A stretch of 26,248 nt of DNA, taken from NCBI GenBank assembly GCA_024232355.1, contig JAAEPW010001231.1:1-26248 (forward strand). The letters run 5' to 3'. The DNA comes from Chloroflexota bacterium. Its GTDB lineage: Bacteria; Chloroflexota; Anaerolineae; B4-G1. Numbering within the stretch: position 1 is the stretch's first letter; every line of letters begins with the position of its first letter. Below, piece by piece: positions 1-8,061 of this stretch. The position numbers and the translations under genes are program-made. A model generated the notes under the pieces. The model ran no database searches. It was given only the letters and a program-made list of their open reading frames with translations, and was not told where the DNA came from.

Positions 1-103
1 ACTTTTCACCAATTGCATAGTTTACTCCACTTTCACTTTCAGTCAAATCGGATATACGATTTTGTGACAGGTTTTGCTTTGATACAGCCAAATGTTTCTC
101 ATA

Positions 104-698
104 TTACGCTATCAGAACAAAGGTTCTGGGTAATAGCAAGCCCATGTAATGGATATGGTTGTCGACGATCCACGCATGGTAAACGTCATAGCCATTGACG
201 GCAACACCCAACCAATCGTTCTCAGCCTCGGGGTCCAGATCCCCATAGTCGTGGATATGGTTGTTATAGATCACAGTATGGCTCACACCATACGTCTCGA
301 CGTTGTCGTGCCACCGGGACAGATTGATCGCACTACCATTGGCGGTCTCGGTCCCATCGCCATACATCTCTAAATTCCGGATAGCAATGTGGTTGTGTAT
401 TGTCTATATAGTGGGTGTAAGGGCCATTCCCTGCGTCTTTGTAGGGTCTGGGCGTACCGTCATAATCATACGTCTGGCCCTCGTACATATAGTGGGTCTC
501 GGTGATGCCAAACTCGGGCCGGGGAATGCCGATAGGCGGTTCCCAATCGGCTTGATTGTTCCTCGCGATCTCTGTGGTTCCATCAGAATTGAGTATGAAC
601 GTCCGGTTCGCTGGTAAAGCATCAGCCACTTTGACCAATGAGAGTAATGCGATTGCTAGACCAACAACCAGCAACATAGAAAACTGTTGTTTTTTCAT
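104..698 (-). pseudogene. Frameshifted, truncated secreted beta-helix protein gene
   Basis: The reading begins at an ATG at 698 that overlaps the TGA of the upstream beta-helix gene as ATGA, which suggests translational coupling. The first 25 or so residues (MKKQQFSMLLVVGLAIALL onward) form a clear signal peptide. The first frame carries on to about position 390. The continuation with parallel beta-helix character (NHIAIRNLEMYGDG, then VIYNNHIHDYG and WIVDNHIHYMG) lies in another frame, running to a TAA at 104-106. A shift of one extra or two missing bases near 385-400 is therefore needed to join them. Homology-like sequence also stops after HIHYMG (about 155), so the product would be only about 190 residues against 815 for its neighbour. 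It is read as a decaying paralogue. A sequencing error could explain the frameshift but not the early end. Confidence 0.7.
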
Positions 699-3142
699 TG
701 CACACTTTTTACAATGACCGGCAGATATACGCGAGCGACGGATGCCACCACCCAAAAGGTGAGCGGCTGTGTCTCGGTCGGCATAGTGCCAGGATCATGT
801 ACGGTTACGGAAACGATGGCCAGTGTCCCTACATCGGAGATAGAAACGGTGGCCGTCAGCACCGAATTGCTGATGAAACCAGTCGTCCGGTTTGTGCCGT
901 TCCAACGCACTACACTGTTCGGCGTAAACCCGGTTCCGTATACGGTCAGTGTGAAATCCACAGCCTCGTCAACGCTCCATAGGCGCGGCGTCATATCCAG
1001 CAAAGCCAACGCGGCCTCACCGTTATCGATCAAGACTATGGATGTAAACGGCTGGAGCGTGACACTGCCGACTATCTCGTTCTGGTCCAAATCGAGATAC
1101 GTGCGAGAACCCAGATCAATCGTCTTGGAGCTAATCGTATCGTTGTACAAGATCCGTGACAGGGGCGAATCGCCCTCATTCTGCGTGAACCAGTTGGTTT
1201 TGGAATTGTTTTCCAGGCCGCTGTAGGCTTTCCACTCGTCAAACGAGTAGCGCGTCCACGACGAGCCGTGAGCAATGTGCTTTTCTACATAGGGGTGAAA
1301 GACGTAATTATCGTCCGAGGAGATAAAGTTGCCTAGGTCGCGCGAATACAAAGTCCACGCTTGAGCGTTTAGCCCATACAACACGTTGCCAGAGAGCGCG
1401 GCACTGCTTTCACTCCCCAAGCTGATGTGAGCAGCATATTCGGTGCCATAGGAGGCATTGTACACGGTGTTGTCCATAATCTGCCCGGTGGAGCGTTGAT
1501 AGTTAATGCCGGTGATGGTCGTGCTGATGATAGTATTCCCCCTGGATTCTACGTCGCGGGAATAGTGATCCACATACAATCCCATGCCAAACGCGGCCCG
1601 CGATTCATGACATCCGTCCACGTTCCCTGGAATATCCACGATGACGTTGTCGATCAAGCGCACGCTATAGACCTCGGTCGTAGCGAAATTGCCGGTGCCA
1701 AACGTTCGTACAGCGCCGCAGTCCGCTTTGGAATAACAGGACTGGATGATGACATTCTTTTCGATCGTCGTATCCGGGCCGAACACATCCACCCCGTTGT
1801 AGCCGATCTTTTCAAAGCGATTATAGCGCAGCGTGTTACCATAGCCCGAATCCCGGACATCATAGCACCGAATCCTGAACCCATCGCCATTTTCGGTGCA
1901 TTCATCTCGGGTGATGCCGCATCCCATGCCAGATTTATTCAAGTTCTCGATCAGGGCAATGTTCTTGAACTGGTTTCCCTCAAAAGTCGAGGCGGCAAAG
2001 TAACCAGTGATGCCGAAATGATTCGCGCCATCAATCACATTGTCCTCGAACAACATATCGTGGCCACCACGCAGACCCTTGCGGTCATTGGAAGGCCTTT
2101 CGAGCCAACTGCTCAACCGAACGCCTGCCGCATCCACGTCCTTGATGGTGACGTTGCGCACGGTGATGTGGTGATAGATATCACCCCCCATCCCGCCCGG
2201 CGTGCCGATGCCGTGGTTGAACCAGTTCTTGATCTCGAAATTGTCAATGACGACGTAGGCCGTGGCCGAGCCATCGCTCAACATGAGGCCGCCGTGTCGG
2301 AGTGTTTCGGCCTCTTCCAGGATAACGGATCCCTCCACGTTACTCGGCACCCCAGATGCAGAAAGCAAGTATACCTTGCGGTCTGCCGTGTCGTAATACC
2401 ACTCGCCATCCTGATCCAACGTGTCCAGGTGATCGTTGATAAAGTATCCCCAGCCGGTACACGCCCCCCACCCCGAAACCAAACAAGAAAACCCCCGGTT
2501 GAGCGTCAGTATAGTGCCACCGGAACCAGTCACCTGGCGGTCGATCATCGACCAACGAATGTTTTTGAGATGCACAATCGCACCGGTCCAGTTGACAGAG
2601 GGCAGTTCGTTATCCACGATCTGGCTTCCCCCCGCGGTATGGCTGTCTACAAATGTATAGCCGCCATTGCCAGCGTCGAGATTCGGCCAGCGCCCCAGAA
2701 GCAGCCGCTGGTCATCCCGAAAGAGCTGATTGATGCCCATCGGGAACTCGGACGCGGACAGATCGGCCACATAGATGCTGCCGGAATGAACGGCCCACCC
2801 CTCAATCAGGCGCGAGCCGGAGAGGACCGGTTTATCTGTACAGTCTTTTGGATAAGAACCAAAGGTGATGGGATCACTCTCGATGCCCGACTCACCGACG
2901 ACCAACTGCTCCGCTTGCCACGTATCGCCGCACTTGAACAGCACGCTATCACCCGGCTGTAAATCGAGCGCGTTGACCTTGGCAATGGTCTCGAACGGGG
3001 CTCCTTCAGATAGACCGTCGCCGTCATCATTGCCGTCAGAACTGGACACGTAATAGGTCGTACCGGCAGCCAGGATCACAGGGACGACTGGAGCGAAAAG
3101 TAGCGTGATTAACAATACAAGACAAAAGCATTTTGAATTCAT
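695..3142 (-). CDS. Secreted right-handed parallel beta-helix repeat protein
   Basis: Product of 815 residues. Residues 1-26 are a signal peptide (hydrophobic core LVLLITLLFAPVVPVILAAG). Mature sequence opens with TYYVSSSDGNDDGDG and a segment ending in LQPGDSVLFKCGDTW, the usual entry of pectate-lyase-like beta-helix proteins. The middle (about 270-640) has recurring turn motifs such as FEDNVIDGANHFG, LRYNRFEKIGYNGVDVFG and IEKNVIIQS. A C-terminal domain from about 710 resembles an IPT/TIG-type Ig fold (LTVYGTGFTPNSVVRWNG). The last residues are VYLPVIVKSVQ, a tail similar to that of the large protein upstream. The ATG at 3142 follows TAGGAG at good spacing. Family members bind or cleave polysaccharides at the cell surface. 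No catalytic residues were identified, so the substrate and enzyme activity are unknown. Confidence 0.85.
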   Translation of the reverse strand: MNSKCFCLVLLITLLFAPVVPVILAAGTTYYVSSSDGNDDGDGLSEGAPFETIAKVNALDLQPGDSVLFKCGDTWQAEQLVVGESGIESDPITFGSYPKDCTDKPVLSGSRLIEGWAVHSGSIYVADLSASEFPMGINQLFRDDQRLLLGRWPNLDAGNGGYTFVDSHTAGGSQIVDNELPSVNWTGAIVHLKNIRWSMIDRQVTGSGGTILTLNRGFSCLVSGWGACTGWGYFINDHLDTLDQDGEWYYDTADRKVYLLSASGVPSNVEGSVILEEAETLRHGGLMLSDGSATAYVVIDNFEIKNWFNHGIGTPGGMGGDIYHHITVRNVTIKDVDAAGVRLSSWLERPSNDRKGLRGGHDMLFEDNVIDGANHFGITGYFAASTFEGNQFKNIALIENLNKSGMGCGITRDECTENGDGFRIRCYDVRDSGYGNTLRYNRFEKIGYNGVDVFGPDTTIEKNVIIQSCYSKADCGAVRTFGTGNFATTEVYSVRLIDNVIVDIPGNVDGCHESRAAFGMGLYVDHYSRDVESRGNTIISTTITGINYQRSTGQIMDNTVYNASYGTEYAAHISLGSESSAALSGNVLYGLNAQAWTLYSRDLGNFISSDDNYVFHPYVEKHIAHGSSWTRYSFDEWKAYSGLENNSKTNWFTQNEGDSPLSRILYNDTISSKTIDLGSRTYLDLDQNEIVGSVTLQPFTSIVLIDNGEAALALLDMTPRLWSVDEAVDFTLTVYGTGFTPNSVVRWNGTNRTTGFISNSVLTATVSISDVGTLAIVSVTVHDPGTMPTETQPLTFWVVASVARVYLPVIVKSVQ

Positions 3143-3154
3143 CTCGGACTCCTA

Positions 3155-3490
3155 TCAACGATTCGCGCATGCCCCCACGCCGATCGACATGTTACCCACA
3201 TTGCGGACAATGTCGCCGCGAGTCACGACGTCGGTAAATCCTTCGTCCGACCCATAGCCATTGTCCATCGCGATCCCCCAGCAGCCTTGGGCAATTGCAT
3301 TTATATTCAGATTTGCCCGGGAAGGTTCCCAACCCCCGTCCCGGAGGCGTATTAGGGGCGAAACTGTCTCGCGTGAGCCGCCCCCGTTCACTCACCATCG
3401 ACCATATCCGAGCGGGACAAGCGGTTGTCGATCACGCGGATTCCACACGAGAACCTTCTTTCCAAGAAATCTGTGTATCTTATTTGATTG
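3155..3490 (-). pseudogene. Remnant of a beta-helix protein C-terminus
   Basis: Between two large secreted-protein genes the minus strand carries a fragment of about 79 codons ending at 3155 with GCWGIAMDNGYGSDEGF and IVRNVGNMSIGVGACANR, in the style of the last turns of a parallel beta-helix. Just upstream, in a different frame, lies CGIRVIDNRLSRSDMVDGE followed by a stop. The two pieces together look like one frameshifted relic. The only start available to the downstream frame is a GTG with no ribosome binding site, and there is no signal peptide, unlike the intact paralogues on both sides. A short functional peptide cannot be excluded but is less likely. Confidence 0.5.
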
Positions 3491-3503
3491 CCCTTCTCCC
3501 AGG

Positions 3504-6500
3504 TCATTGCTGGGCAGACCTAAGCACGAGTGGCAGGCACACAAAAATGTCGGTGGGCATCACGTGCACCGAGTCGCTCAAAAACACCAAGGTGCCCACT
3601 GATCCACTCACCACCGCGTCGAGCGTCACCGTATACCACACACCGTTGGTCAAACCAGTCAGCGTGTGGTTACGGACAGTGTAGGTGGGAATGCTAAGGG
3701 ACGGCGTCAACACGGTGCCGGTTTCGCTTTGATAGCCGATTTGCCACGTGCTGGTCACCGGCAGCATACCACCTGCTACATCCCAAGTCAGGTGGACGAG
3801 CCGGTCACCAGGCACGCCGTGCAACGTCAAGATCGTCGCAGGTGGGTTGATGAGCAGCCCAATCTCTGCCTGGCTCAGGGCGCGGTTATAGATGCGCACA
3901 TCGTCCAACAAACCATCAAACTCGTTACCCCCCTGAGGTTGCGCCCCCAATGCCGCTGGAACGTTCGTGCCGGTCGCCATGTTTCCTGTTTTGTCCACCG
4001 ACGCAACCGCCGTCCCGCCCATATAAATGCGCATCGCGGCACCGTCAAAGGTCGCAGCGACGTGAACCCATTCCCCAGCCTGTATTACGCCAGAGCCGCT
4101 CATCAGCGTGTCCGTCGAACCCCCAGCCTTGAGACGAAAACGCAAGGCGCTCCCGTTAAACGCGCTCACCATCCAATAGTGCCCTTGCTCGCTGCTATCG
4201 GTGGCCTTGGAGACAAAGCGGGCATCGGCGTTGTCAAAATCGTCGGCTTTGAACCAAAAGGCGATCGTCAGACCATTGCCGCCCGCCACATCCATATTGC
4301 CCACCGCCACGAGGTCATCGACGCCGTCAAAAGCCAGCGCGCCGCCGATCTTGCCGCCACCAGGCTGCCACACGGGGCCGTTCGTCAGCGTGCCGTGGTT
4401 GCTCGCCCAAGAGTCCTGGGCCGTCGTCCCATCGCTCTCGTCCAGTTGCCACCAAGCGACCAGTCCCTCAGAAGGGAACGAAACCAAGCGAAACGTCGCA
4501 CTGTCGCTGGCCGGATTCCCGCTCAAATCCCGCACGCCCGTCACCGTCAGCGTATAGAGCACGTCCTCAGTCAGTAAAGATATGCCCAAAGTGACCGTTT
4601 TGCCGTCCGCCTCTAGCGTCGCGCTGCTGATGCTGACGCCGTTGTCGATGGCATAATTACCCACCGTCTCGGCGCTGCCCTGCTCTACGACATCATCAAA
4701 GACTATACGAACCTCATTGGCGTTCAACGCCGCCACCGCCGCGATGGCAGGCGGCTCTGTGTCAACCGATGACGTGCCGCCGCCATCGTTACGCCATAGG
4801 TGTACCAGGTCGGATTCGTCCCAAGCGATGCTCACAATATCCAGGTCGCCGTCGCCATCCAGGTCCACGGGGCGCGCGCTCAAGTGGCTCTCCCGCCCCG
4901 TTGAGACCTCGTGCTCGGTGAAATTGCCGTCCCCGTCGTTCTCAAAGACGGACACCCGCTCGCCCCCCCGGTGCTCGCCGAGAATCACGTCGACGGTGCC
5001 GTCGTGATTCATATCGGCGACGCCCATCGAGTTGAGCGAGGCCCGAGACGTGATCTGATGGCGCGTCCAGGTCTCACCGAACAGGTCATCCGGCTGTTCC
5101 CACCAGTACGCCTCTGCCCCGCTCTCACCGCCGTTCTCCTCAGTGCCTATGATGTCGGGATTGCGGTCGCCGTCGATATCGGCGATCTCGAAACGGTCGG
5201 TCCATACAGCGCCGTTCATATTTCCCACGGGATAAGCAGTCCAGTTTCCACTGCCGTCGCCGGGATTGAGGTACCACTCGACATTATCGGGCGAACCGGT
5301 ACCAGCGGCTAGGTCCAAGTGTTCATCGTCGTTGATATAACCAACACCAAATCCTTCATCGGTAGGATTGGCATTGACGTGTACCTGGGGCCAGTTCCCG
5401 CCCGTCGGGTCTGCCGGGATGCGAAAATAGTAAATGCCGTTCCCGCTGGTCATGACGATCTCGAACTTGGCCCCGGCTTCAATGTCGGCCACCTTAAAGC
5501 CCTGCGCTCCCAGGGAATGGCTGGCAGCGGGCACACTGCCGACAGAGACCGTGTTCCAACTGCTGCCGTTGGCATTCGCCGCCTCCAGCCAATATACATT
5601 AGCCCCGTCGATGCCGATCATGTCGGTCATCGCGTCATCGTCCACGTCGACAAAAAGAACGGCGTGGATGTCGTTAGGAAACGCCGCAGATTGGGTCCAC
5701 GTACTGGTCATATCGCCGCCGGGGTTGGCGTACCAGTAACGGCCAGAGACAATGTCGACGTTCGTGTCATCGTCGACTTGACCGAATGCCAGCCCAAAGG
5801 TCTGCGCGTGGTTCGTCGTCACCGAGATATAGTGCCAGTGATCCAGCGACCACTTGAGCGTGTTGTACCAGACCGTGATCTGCCCGCCCGAATAATGTTT
5901 GCCCAGCAAATCGGGTCGTCCATCGCCGTTCATGTCACCGACCCAGCCGTTGTGCGTGCCATCGGGGTCACCGCCCGCCATCTCGTGCGGGGTCCAGGAT
6001 GTGCCATCTCCATCGGCGTTCTCAAAGGCAAAGGTCCGCCCGCTGCCGTGGATCTCGCCGGCAAAAACGTCGAGATCGCCGTCGGCGTCCAGGTCGACGA
6101 ATTGCAGTGTGTGCATCCCGTTGTTCCCGGTGAACACGGTCTGCGAGCGGCTCCAATCCGGGCCAAAGTAGACCACGACCTGCGTCCCCTCCCCCTCAGA
6201 AAAGAGAATGTCCGGCTCGCCATCGCGGTCGACATCGCCGACAGCAGATTTGTCAAAGCTAGCACCTGGCGGGGGATCGGAGACGAGTAACGGCCAGTTG
6301 ATCTGGGCGGGGTTCTCGGGACACAAGTACACCTTGCCACCAGTGACCACGTCCATATCCCCATCCTCGTCCACATCGCCCAGGCTGAGGCCAGCACCCG
6401 CGCCGATTTGATAAGACGACCACGCCCCTTTGGGGTTCGCCGGTGAAGGCGCATAGTAGACGGGGTCATTGCCATATTGTTCGATGATGAGATCGTCGCG

Positions 6501-7001
6501 CCCATCGCCGTTATAGTCGTGGGCGCGCATATTGTCGATAAAGTCTCCGCTCACGGGAAGCTGGTGTTTGTCCCAACCGCCGCCGTCGCCATCGTTCTCG
6601 AACCAGTAGGTGTGGTTGCCGCTGCCCTTGTGCCCGGCGGCGATGTCCCAATCGTCGTCACCGTCAAAGTCGCCAGCCGTCATGCCCATATACCCGCCGT
6701 CGGATGTGACCGTGTGCATCGTCCAGGCGGGCGGGTTGGCTCCATCGTTCTCGTACCAACTGATGTACGGGTCCTCGGTAAGCGCAAAATCGAGGTCGCC
6801 ATCCCCATCAAAATCAGCCGTCACAATGTCGTCGCAGTCGGTGCTGCGCGTGTCGCCGACATCTTGCACATCAAAGTTCCATCCTTCCAGCACCACGTGA
6901 TCCGGCGATGTTGGCATCCCCAATGCCCCAGTGGCAAACACGAGCACACCACACAAGGACAATCCTATCTTTACTGTTTTGTCGCGCATTTGGATTTTCA
7001 T
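3504..7001 (-). CDS. Secreted FG-GAP/VCBS repeat protein with Ig-like, LamG and Fn3-like domains
   Basis: Product of 1165 residues. A signal peptide covers about residues 1-28. About 13 FG-GAP/VCBS-type repeats follow (about 35-735), each with an Asp-rich calcium-loop motif such as DFDGDGDLDF, DYNGDGRDDL, DLDADGDLDV or DMNHDGTVDV; repeats of this type fold into beta-propeller blades. Next come an Ig-like domain of SbsA type (about 745-835, VLYTLTVTGVRDLSGNPASD), a LamG/concanavalin-like domain (about 840-1045, GLVAWWQLDES to DDVRIYNRALSQAEI) and an Fn3-like domain (about 1053-1150). The C-terminus is CLPLVLRSAQQ, like the tail of the beta-helix protein downstream. GAGGAG lies 5-6 bases before the chosen ATG. 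The architecture points to an extracellular, calcium-stabilised, carbohydrate- or surface-binding protein; the ligand cannot be told. Confidence 0.88.
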   Translation of the reverse strand: MKIQMRDKTVKIGLSLCGVLVFATGALGMPTSPDHVVLEGWNFDVQDVGDTRSTDCDDIVTADFDGDGDLDFALTEDPYISWYENDGANPPAWTMHTVTSDGGYMGMTAGDFDGDDDWDIAAGHKGSGNHTYWFENDGDGGGWDKHQLPVSGDFIDNMRAHDYNGDGRDDLIIEQYGNDPVYYAPSPANPKGAWSSYQIGAGAGLSLGDVDEDGDMDVVTGGKVYLCPENPAQINWPLLVSDPPPGASFDKSAVGDVDRDGEPDILFSEGEGTQVVVYFGPDWSRSQTVFTGNNGMHTLQFVDLDADGDLDVFAGEIHGSGRTFAFENADGDGTSWTPHEMAGGDPDGTHNGWVGDMNGDGRPDLLGKHYSGGQITVWYNTLKWSLDHWHYISVTTNHAQTFGLAFGQVDDDTNVDIVSGRYWYANPGGDMTSTWTQSAAFPNDIHAVLFVDVDDDAMTDMIGIDGANVYWLEAANANGSSWNTVSVGSVPAASHSLGAQGFKVADIEAGAKFEIVMTSGNGIYYFRIPADPTGGNWPQVHVNANPTDEGFGVGYINDDEHLDLAAGTGSPDNVEWYLNPGDGSGNWTAYPVGNMNGAVWTDRFEIADIDGDRNPDIIGTEENGGESGAEAYWWEQPDDLFGETWTRHQITSRASLNSMGVADMNHDGTVDVILGEHRGGERVSVFENDGDGNFTEHEVSTGRESHLSARPVDLDGDGDLDIVSIAWDESDLVHLWRNDGGGTSSVDTEPPAIAAVAALNANEVRIVFDDVVEQGSAETVGNYAIDNGVSISSATLEADGKTVTLGISLLTEDVLYTLTVTGVRDLSGNPASDSATFRLVSFPSEGLVAWWQLDESDGTTAQDSWASNHGTLTNGPVWQPGGGKIGGALAFDGVDDLVAVGNMDVAGGNGLTIAFWFKADDFDNADARFVSKATDSSEQGHYWMVSAFNGSALRFRLKAGGSTDTLMSGSGVIQAGEWVHVAATFDGAAMRIYMGGTAVASVDKTGNMATGTNVPAALGAQPQGGNEFDGLLDDVRIYNRALSQAEIGLLINPPATILTLHGVPGDRLVHLTWDVAGGMLPVTSTWQIGYQSETGTVLTPSLSIPTYTVRNHTLTGLTNGVWYTVTLDAVVSGSVGTLVFLSDSVHVMPTDIFVCLPLVLRSAQQ

Positions 7002-7050
7002 CTATGCTCCTCTCTATCTCGGTACCAGTCAAATGAACTTGATCCGCCAA

Positions 7051-7079
7051 AGTGTACATTTCATTTGTTAGGCTGTCAA
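7051..7079 (-). promoter_or_regulatory. Sigma70-type promoter for the FG-GAP/LamG gene
   Basis: On the minus strand a consensus -35 TTGACA (7079-7074) is separated by 17 bases from TACACT (7056-7051; 4 of 6 matches to TATAAT). Transcription would start near 7044, giving a leader of about 43 bases that contains the GAGGAG ribosome binding site of the gene starting at 7001. A second TTGACA at 7095-7090 has no -10 at the right distance. Confidence 0.6.
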
Positions 7080-7199
7080 GCGCTGTTTTTGTCAATAAAC
7101 TCGGTACAACAATCACACGCTACAAATCATTCAAAAATAATTTTGTGGAATGACCATCGTTCGGGATGGTAAAATTGGTGGTCTTTGATCTCGATGGGA

Positions 7200-7390
7200 A
7201 TAGTGACACTAACATTGTTGATAACAGTGAAAACGTCTCCATTATTAAAGTGACAAAATAGACATTCACCGACGGCGGCGTAGCAATGATAAAACCAACA
7301 TCGTCCGAACCGTAACCCGCATCAACAGAGATCTAGTTGACCACATTATCAACCGTCACGCCGTAAAAAGATTCGCTGGTGATGATGGTA
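7200..7390 (-). pseudogene. Possible decayed coding fragment of a secreted repeat protein
   Basis: The minus strand reads SFYGVTVDNVVN, a stop codon, then ISVDAGYGSDDVGF in the same frame. A further frame continues with GDVFTVINNVSVTIPIEI. ISVDAGYGSDD resembles IAMDNGYGSDE in the relic at 3155-3490. An in-frame stop and a frame change mean it cannot be expressed as one protein. The similarity is short and judged by eye, so this call is tentative. Confidence 0.3.
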
Positions 7391-7515
7391 CATCTTGATG
7401 CAGGTAATTGACCAGAGAGAAAAATCATTCAAAATCACCGAGGGGATGGAAACAACAAAGGAAAAAAAGCAAGCGGCGGAAAAAGGCGAGGAAAAAAGGT
7501 TCAAAAAACCATCGG

Positions 7516-7660
7516 CTCTGGGATTTTGCGGGGCAAGACCCTAAAGGTTTCGCTCAAGACTGTGTAAATAACGCTTTTGCGGCTAGATAATGGCCTTTTC
7601 TCGCCATATTTTGCGCCAAAACCTTTAGGGTCTGCAACTGACCTCGCGAAATCCCAAAGA
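7516..7660. repeat. Long imperfect palindrome with a perfect 14-bp core arm
   Basis: GACCCTAAAGGTTT at 7537-7550 is repeated exactly in inverted orientation at 7619-7632. Outside it, a second pair of arms also matches: CTGGGATTTTGCGGGG on the left (about 7517-7532) against the reverse complement of CCTCGCGAAATCCCAAAG on the right (7642-7659). The right side has several extra bases between its inner and outer arms. The central part is about 68 bases. No open frame of note lies inside. This layout fits a small non-autonomous palindromic element or an interspersed repeat; a strongly folded RNA is the alternative. Confidence 0.6.
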
Positions 7661-7702
7661 CCCAAACTATTAAGGGGTGATGCGGAAACCGGTGTGCCAG
7701 CT

Positions 7703-7738
7703 AGGGCTGTTGTTGGAAAATCAGAACTGAACAGCCCT
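7703..7738. repeat. Perfect 9-bp inverted repeat
   Basis: AGGGCTGTT (7703-7711) and AACAGCCCT (7730-7738) are exact inverted copies separated by 18 bases. There is no T-run on either side, so it is not a typical intrinsic terminator. It lies about 45 bases beyond the larger palindrome. Confidence 0.45.
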
Positions 7739-7821
7739 GGGATGCCAGCAAAAACATAATACGAGCAATAGTGATATTGAGCAAGAGACCAAGCAAGCGG
7801 TGACCGAGTACATATGGTTTA

Positions 7822-7850
7822 CCATCTACATCTGACGCAAGTGTAGATGG
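7822..7850. repeat. Perfect 9-bp hairpin with 11-base loop
   Basis: CCATCTACA (7822-7830) pairs exactly with TGTAGATGG (7842-7850) around the loop TCTGACGCAAG. No T-run follows on either strand. It could be an operator or the end of a mobile repeat; no gene lies close enough to decide. Confidence 0.45.
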
Positions 7851-8015
7851 ACAAATCTTGTCAAAAATAGGTCATTTCTCAAGGTTGGGGAATTCCAGAG
7901 AAATAAATCTCCCAAACAGATTTTGTGATGCAGCCAATGACACCTTGAAAAGGCAGATTATGATGGAATTCCTTGAGCTTTTCCGGTTGTTTTGTAACTC
8001 GCGTGCGACTCGTGA

Positions 8016-8060
8016 GCTTTTCCACTGTAAATTCTGGGAGGACTTGAAAACTGGAAAAGC
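8016..8060 (-). terminator. Possible terminator-like stem after the PEP synthase regulator gene
   Basis: GCTTTTCCA (8016-8024) and TGGAAAAGC (8052-8060) form an exact 9-bp inverted repeat beginning right after the stop codon of the minus-strand gene ending at 8062. The 27-base loop and lack of a clear T-run on the minus strand make this a weak terminator candidate. Confidence 0.3.
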
Positions 8061-8061
8061 C

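Larger units (their letters stand above)
7002..8061. other. Long region without a convincing intact gene
   Basis: About 1.06 kb between the FG-GAP gene and the PEP synthase regulator gene. Short open frames here lack ribosome binding sites and recognisable protein sequence. The 5' part holds the promoter at 7051-7079 and a possible coding relic (about 7200-7390). The stretch 7433-7510 is purine-rich on the plus strand. It is followed by an imperfect palindrome (7516-7660) and two perfect 9-bp hairpins (7703-7738 and 7822-7850). The last part (7860-8061) is unremarkable except for the motif GAGCTTTTCC, which occurs twice (7975 and 8014-8023). Confidence 0.7.

Noticed and set aside
113..128. 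CAGAAC-AAAG-GTTCTG hairpin near the end of the broken beta-helix gene.
   Set aside because: Six base pairs without a T-run, inside the reading frame; too weak to call a terminator.
1427..2962. Long plus-strand open frame of 511 codons.
   Set aside because: It is the antisense of the beta-helix gene, lacks a ribosome binding site, and its translation shows no domain; the minus-strand frame has a signal peptide and clear repeats.
3498..3514. CCCAG/CTGGG inverted repeat at the stop codon of the FG-GAP gene.
   Set aside because: Five-bp stem with the stop codon in its loop and no T-run; probably chance.
5319..6290. Plus-strand open frame of 323 codons.
   Set aside because: Antisense shadow of the FG-GAP repeats; its regular Val/Asp-rich pattern mirrors the GAC/GTC-rich calcium-loop codons.
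7436..7453. CACCGAGGGGATGGAAAC looks like the end of a CRISPR repeat (GATGGAAAC type).
   Set aside because: Only one copy is present, with no spaced repeats and no cas genes in the window.
7408..7590. Short Lys/Arg-rich open frame.
   Set aside because: It arises from a purine-rich stretch, lacks a ribosome binding site and ends inside the palindrome; low-complexity composition explains it.
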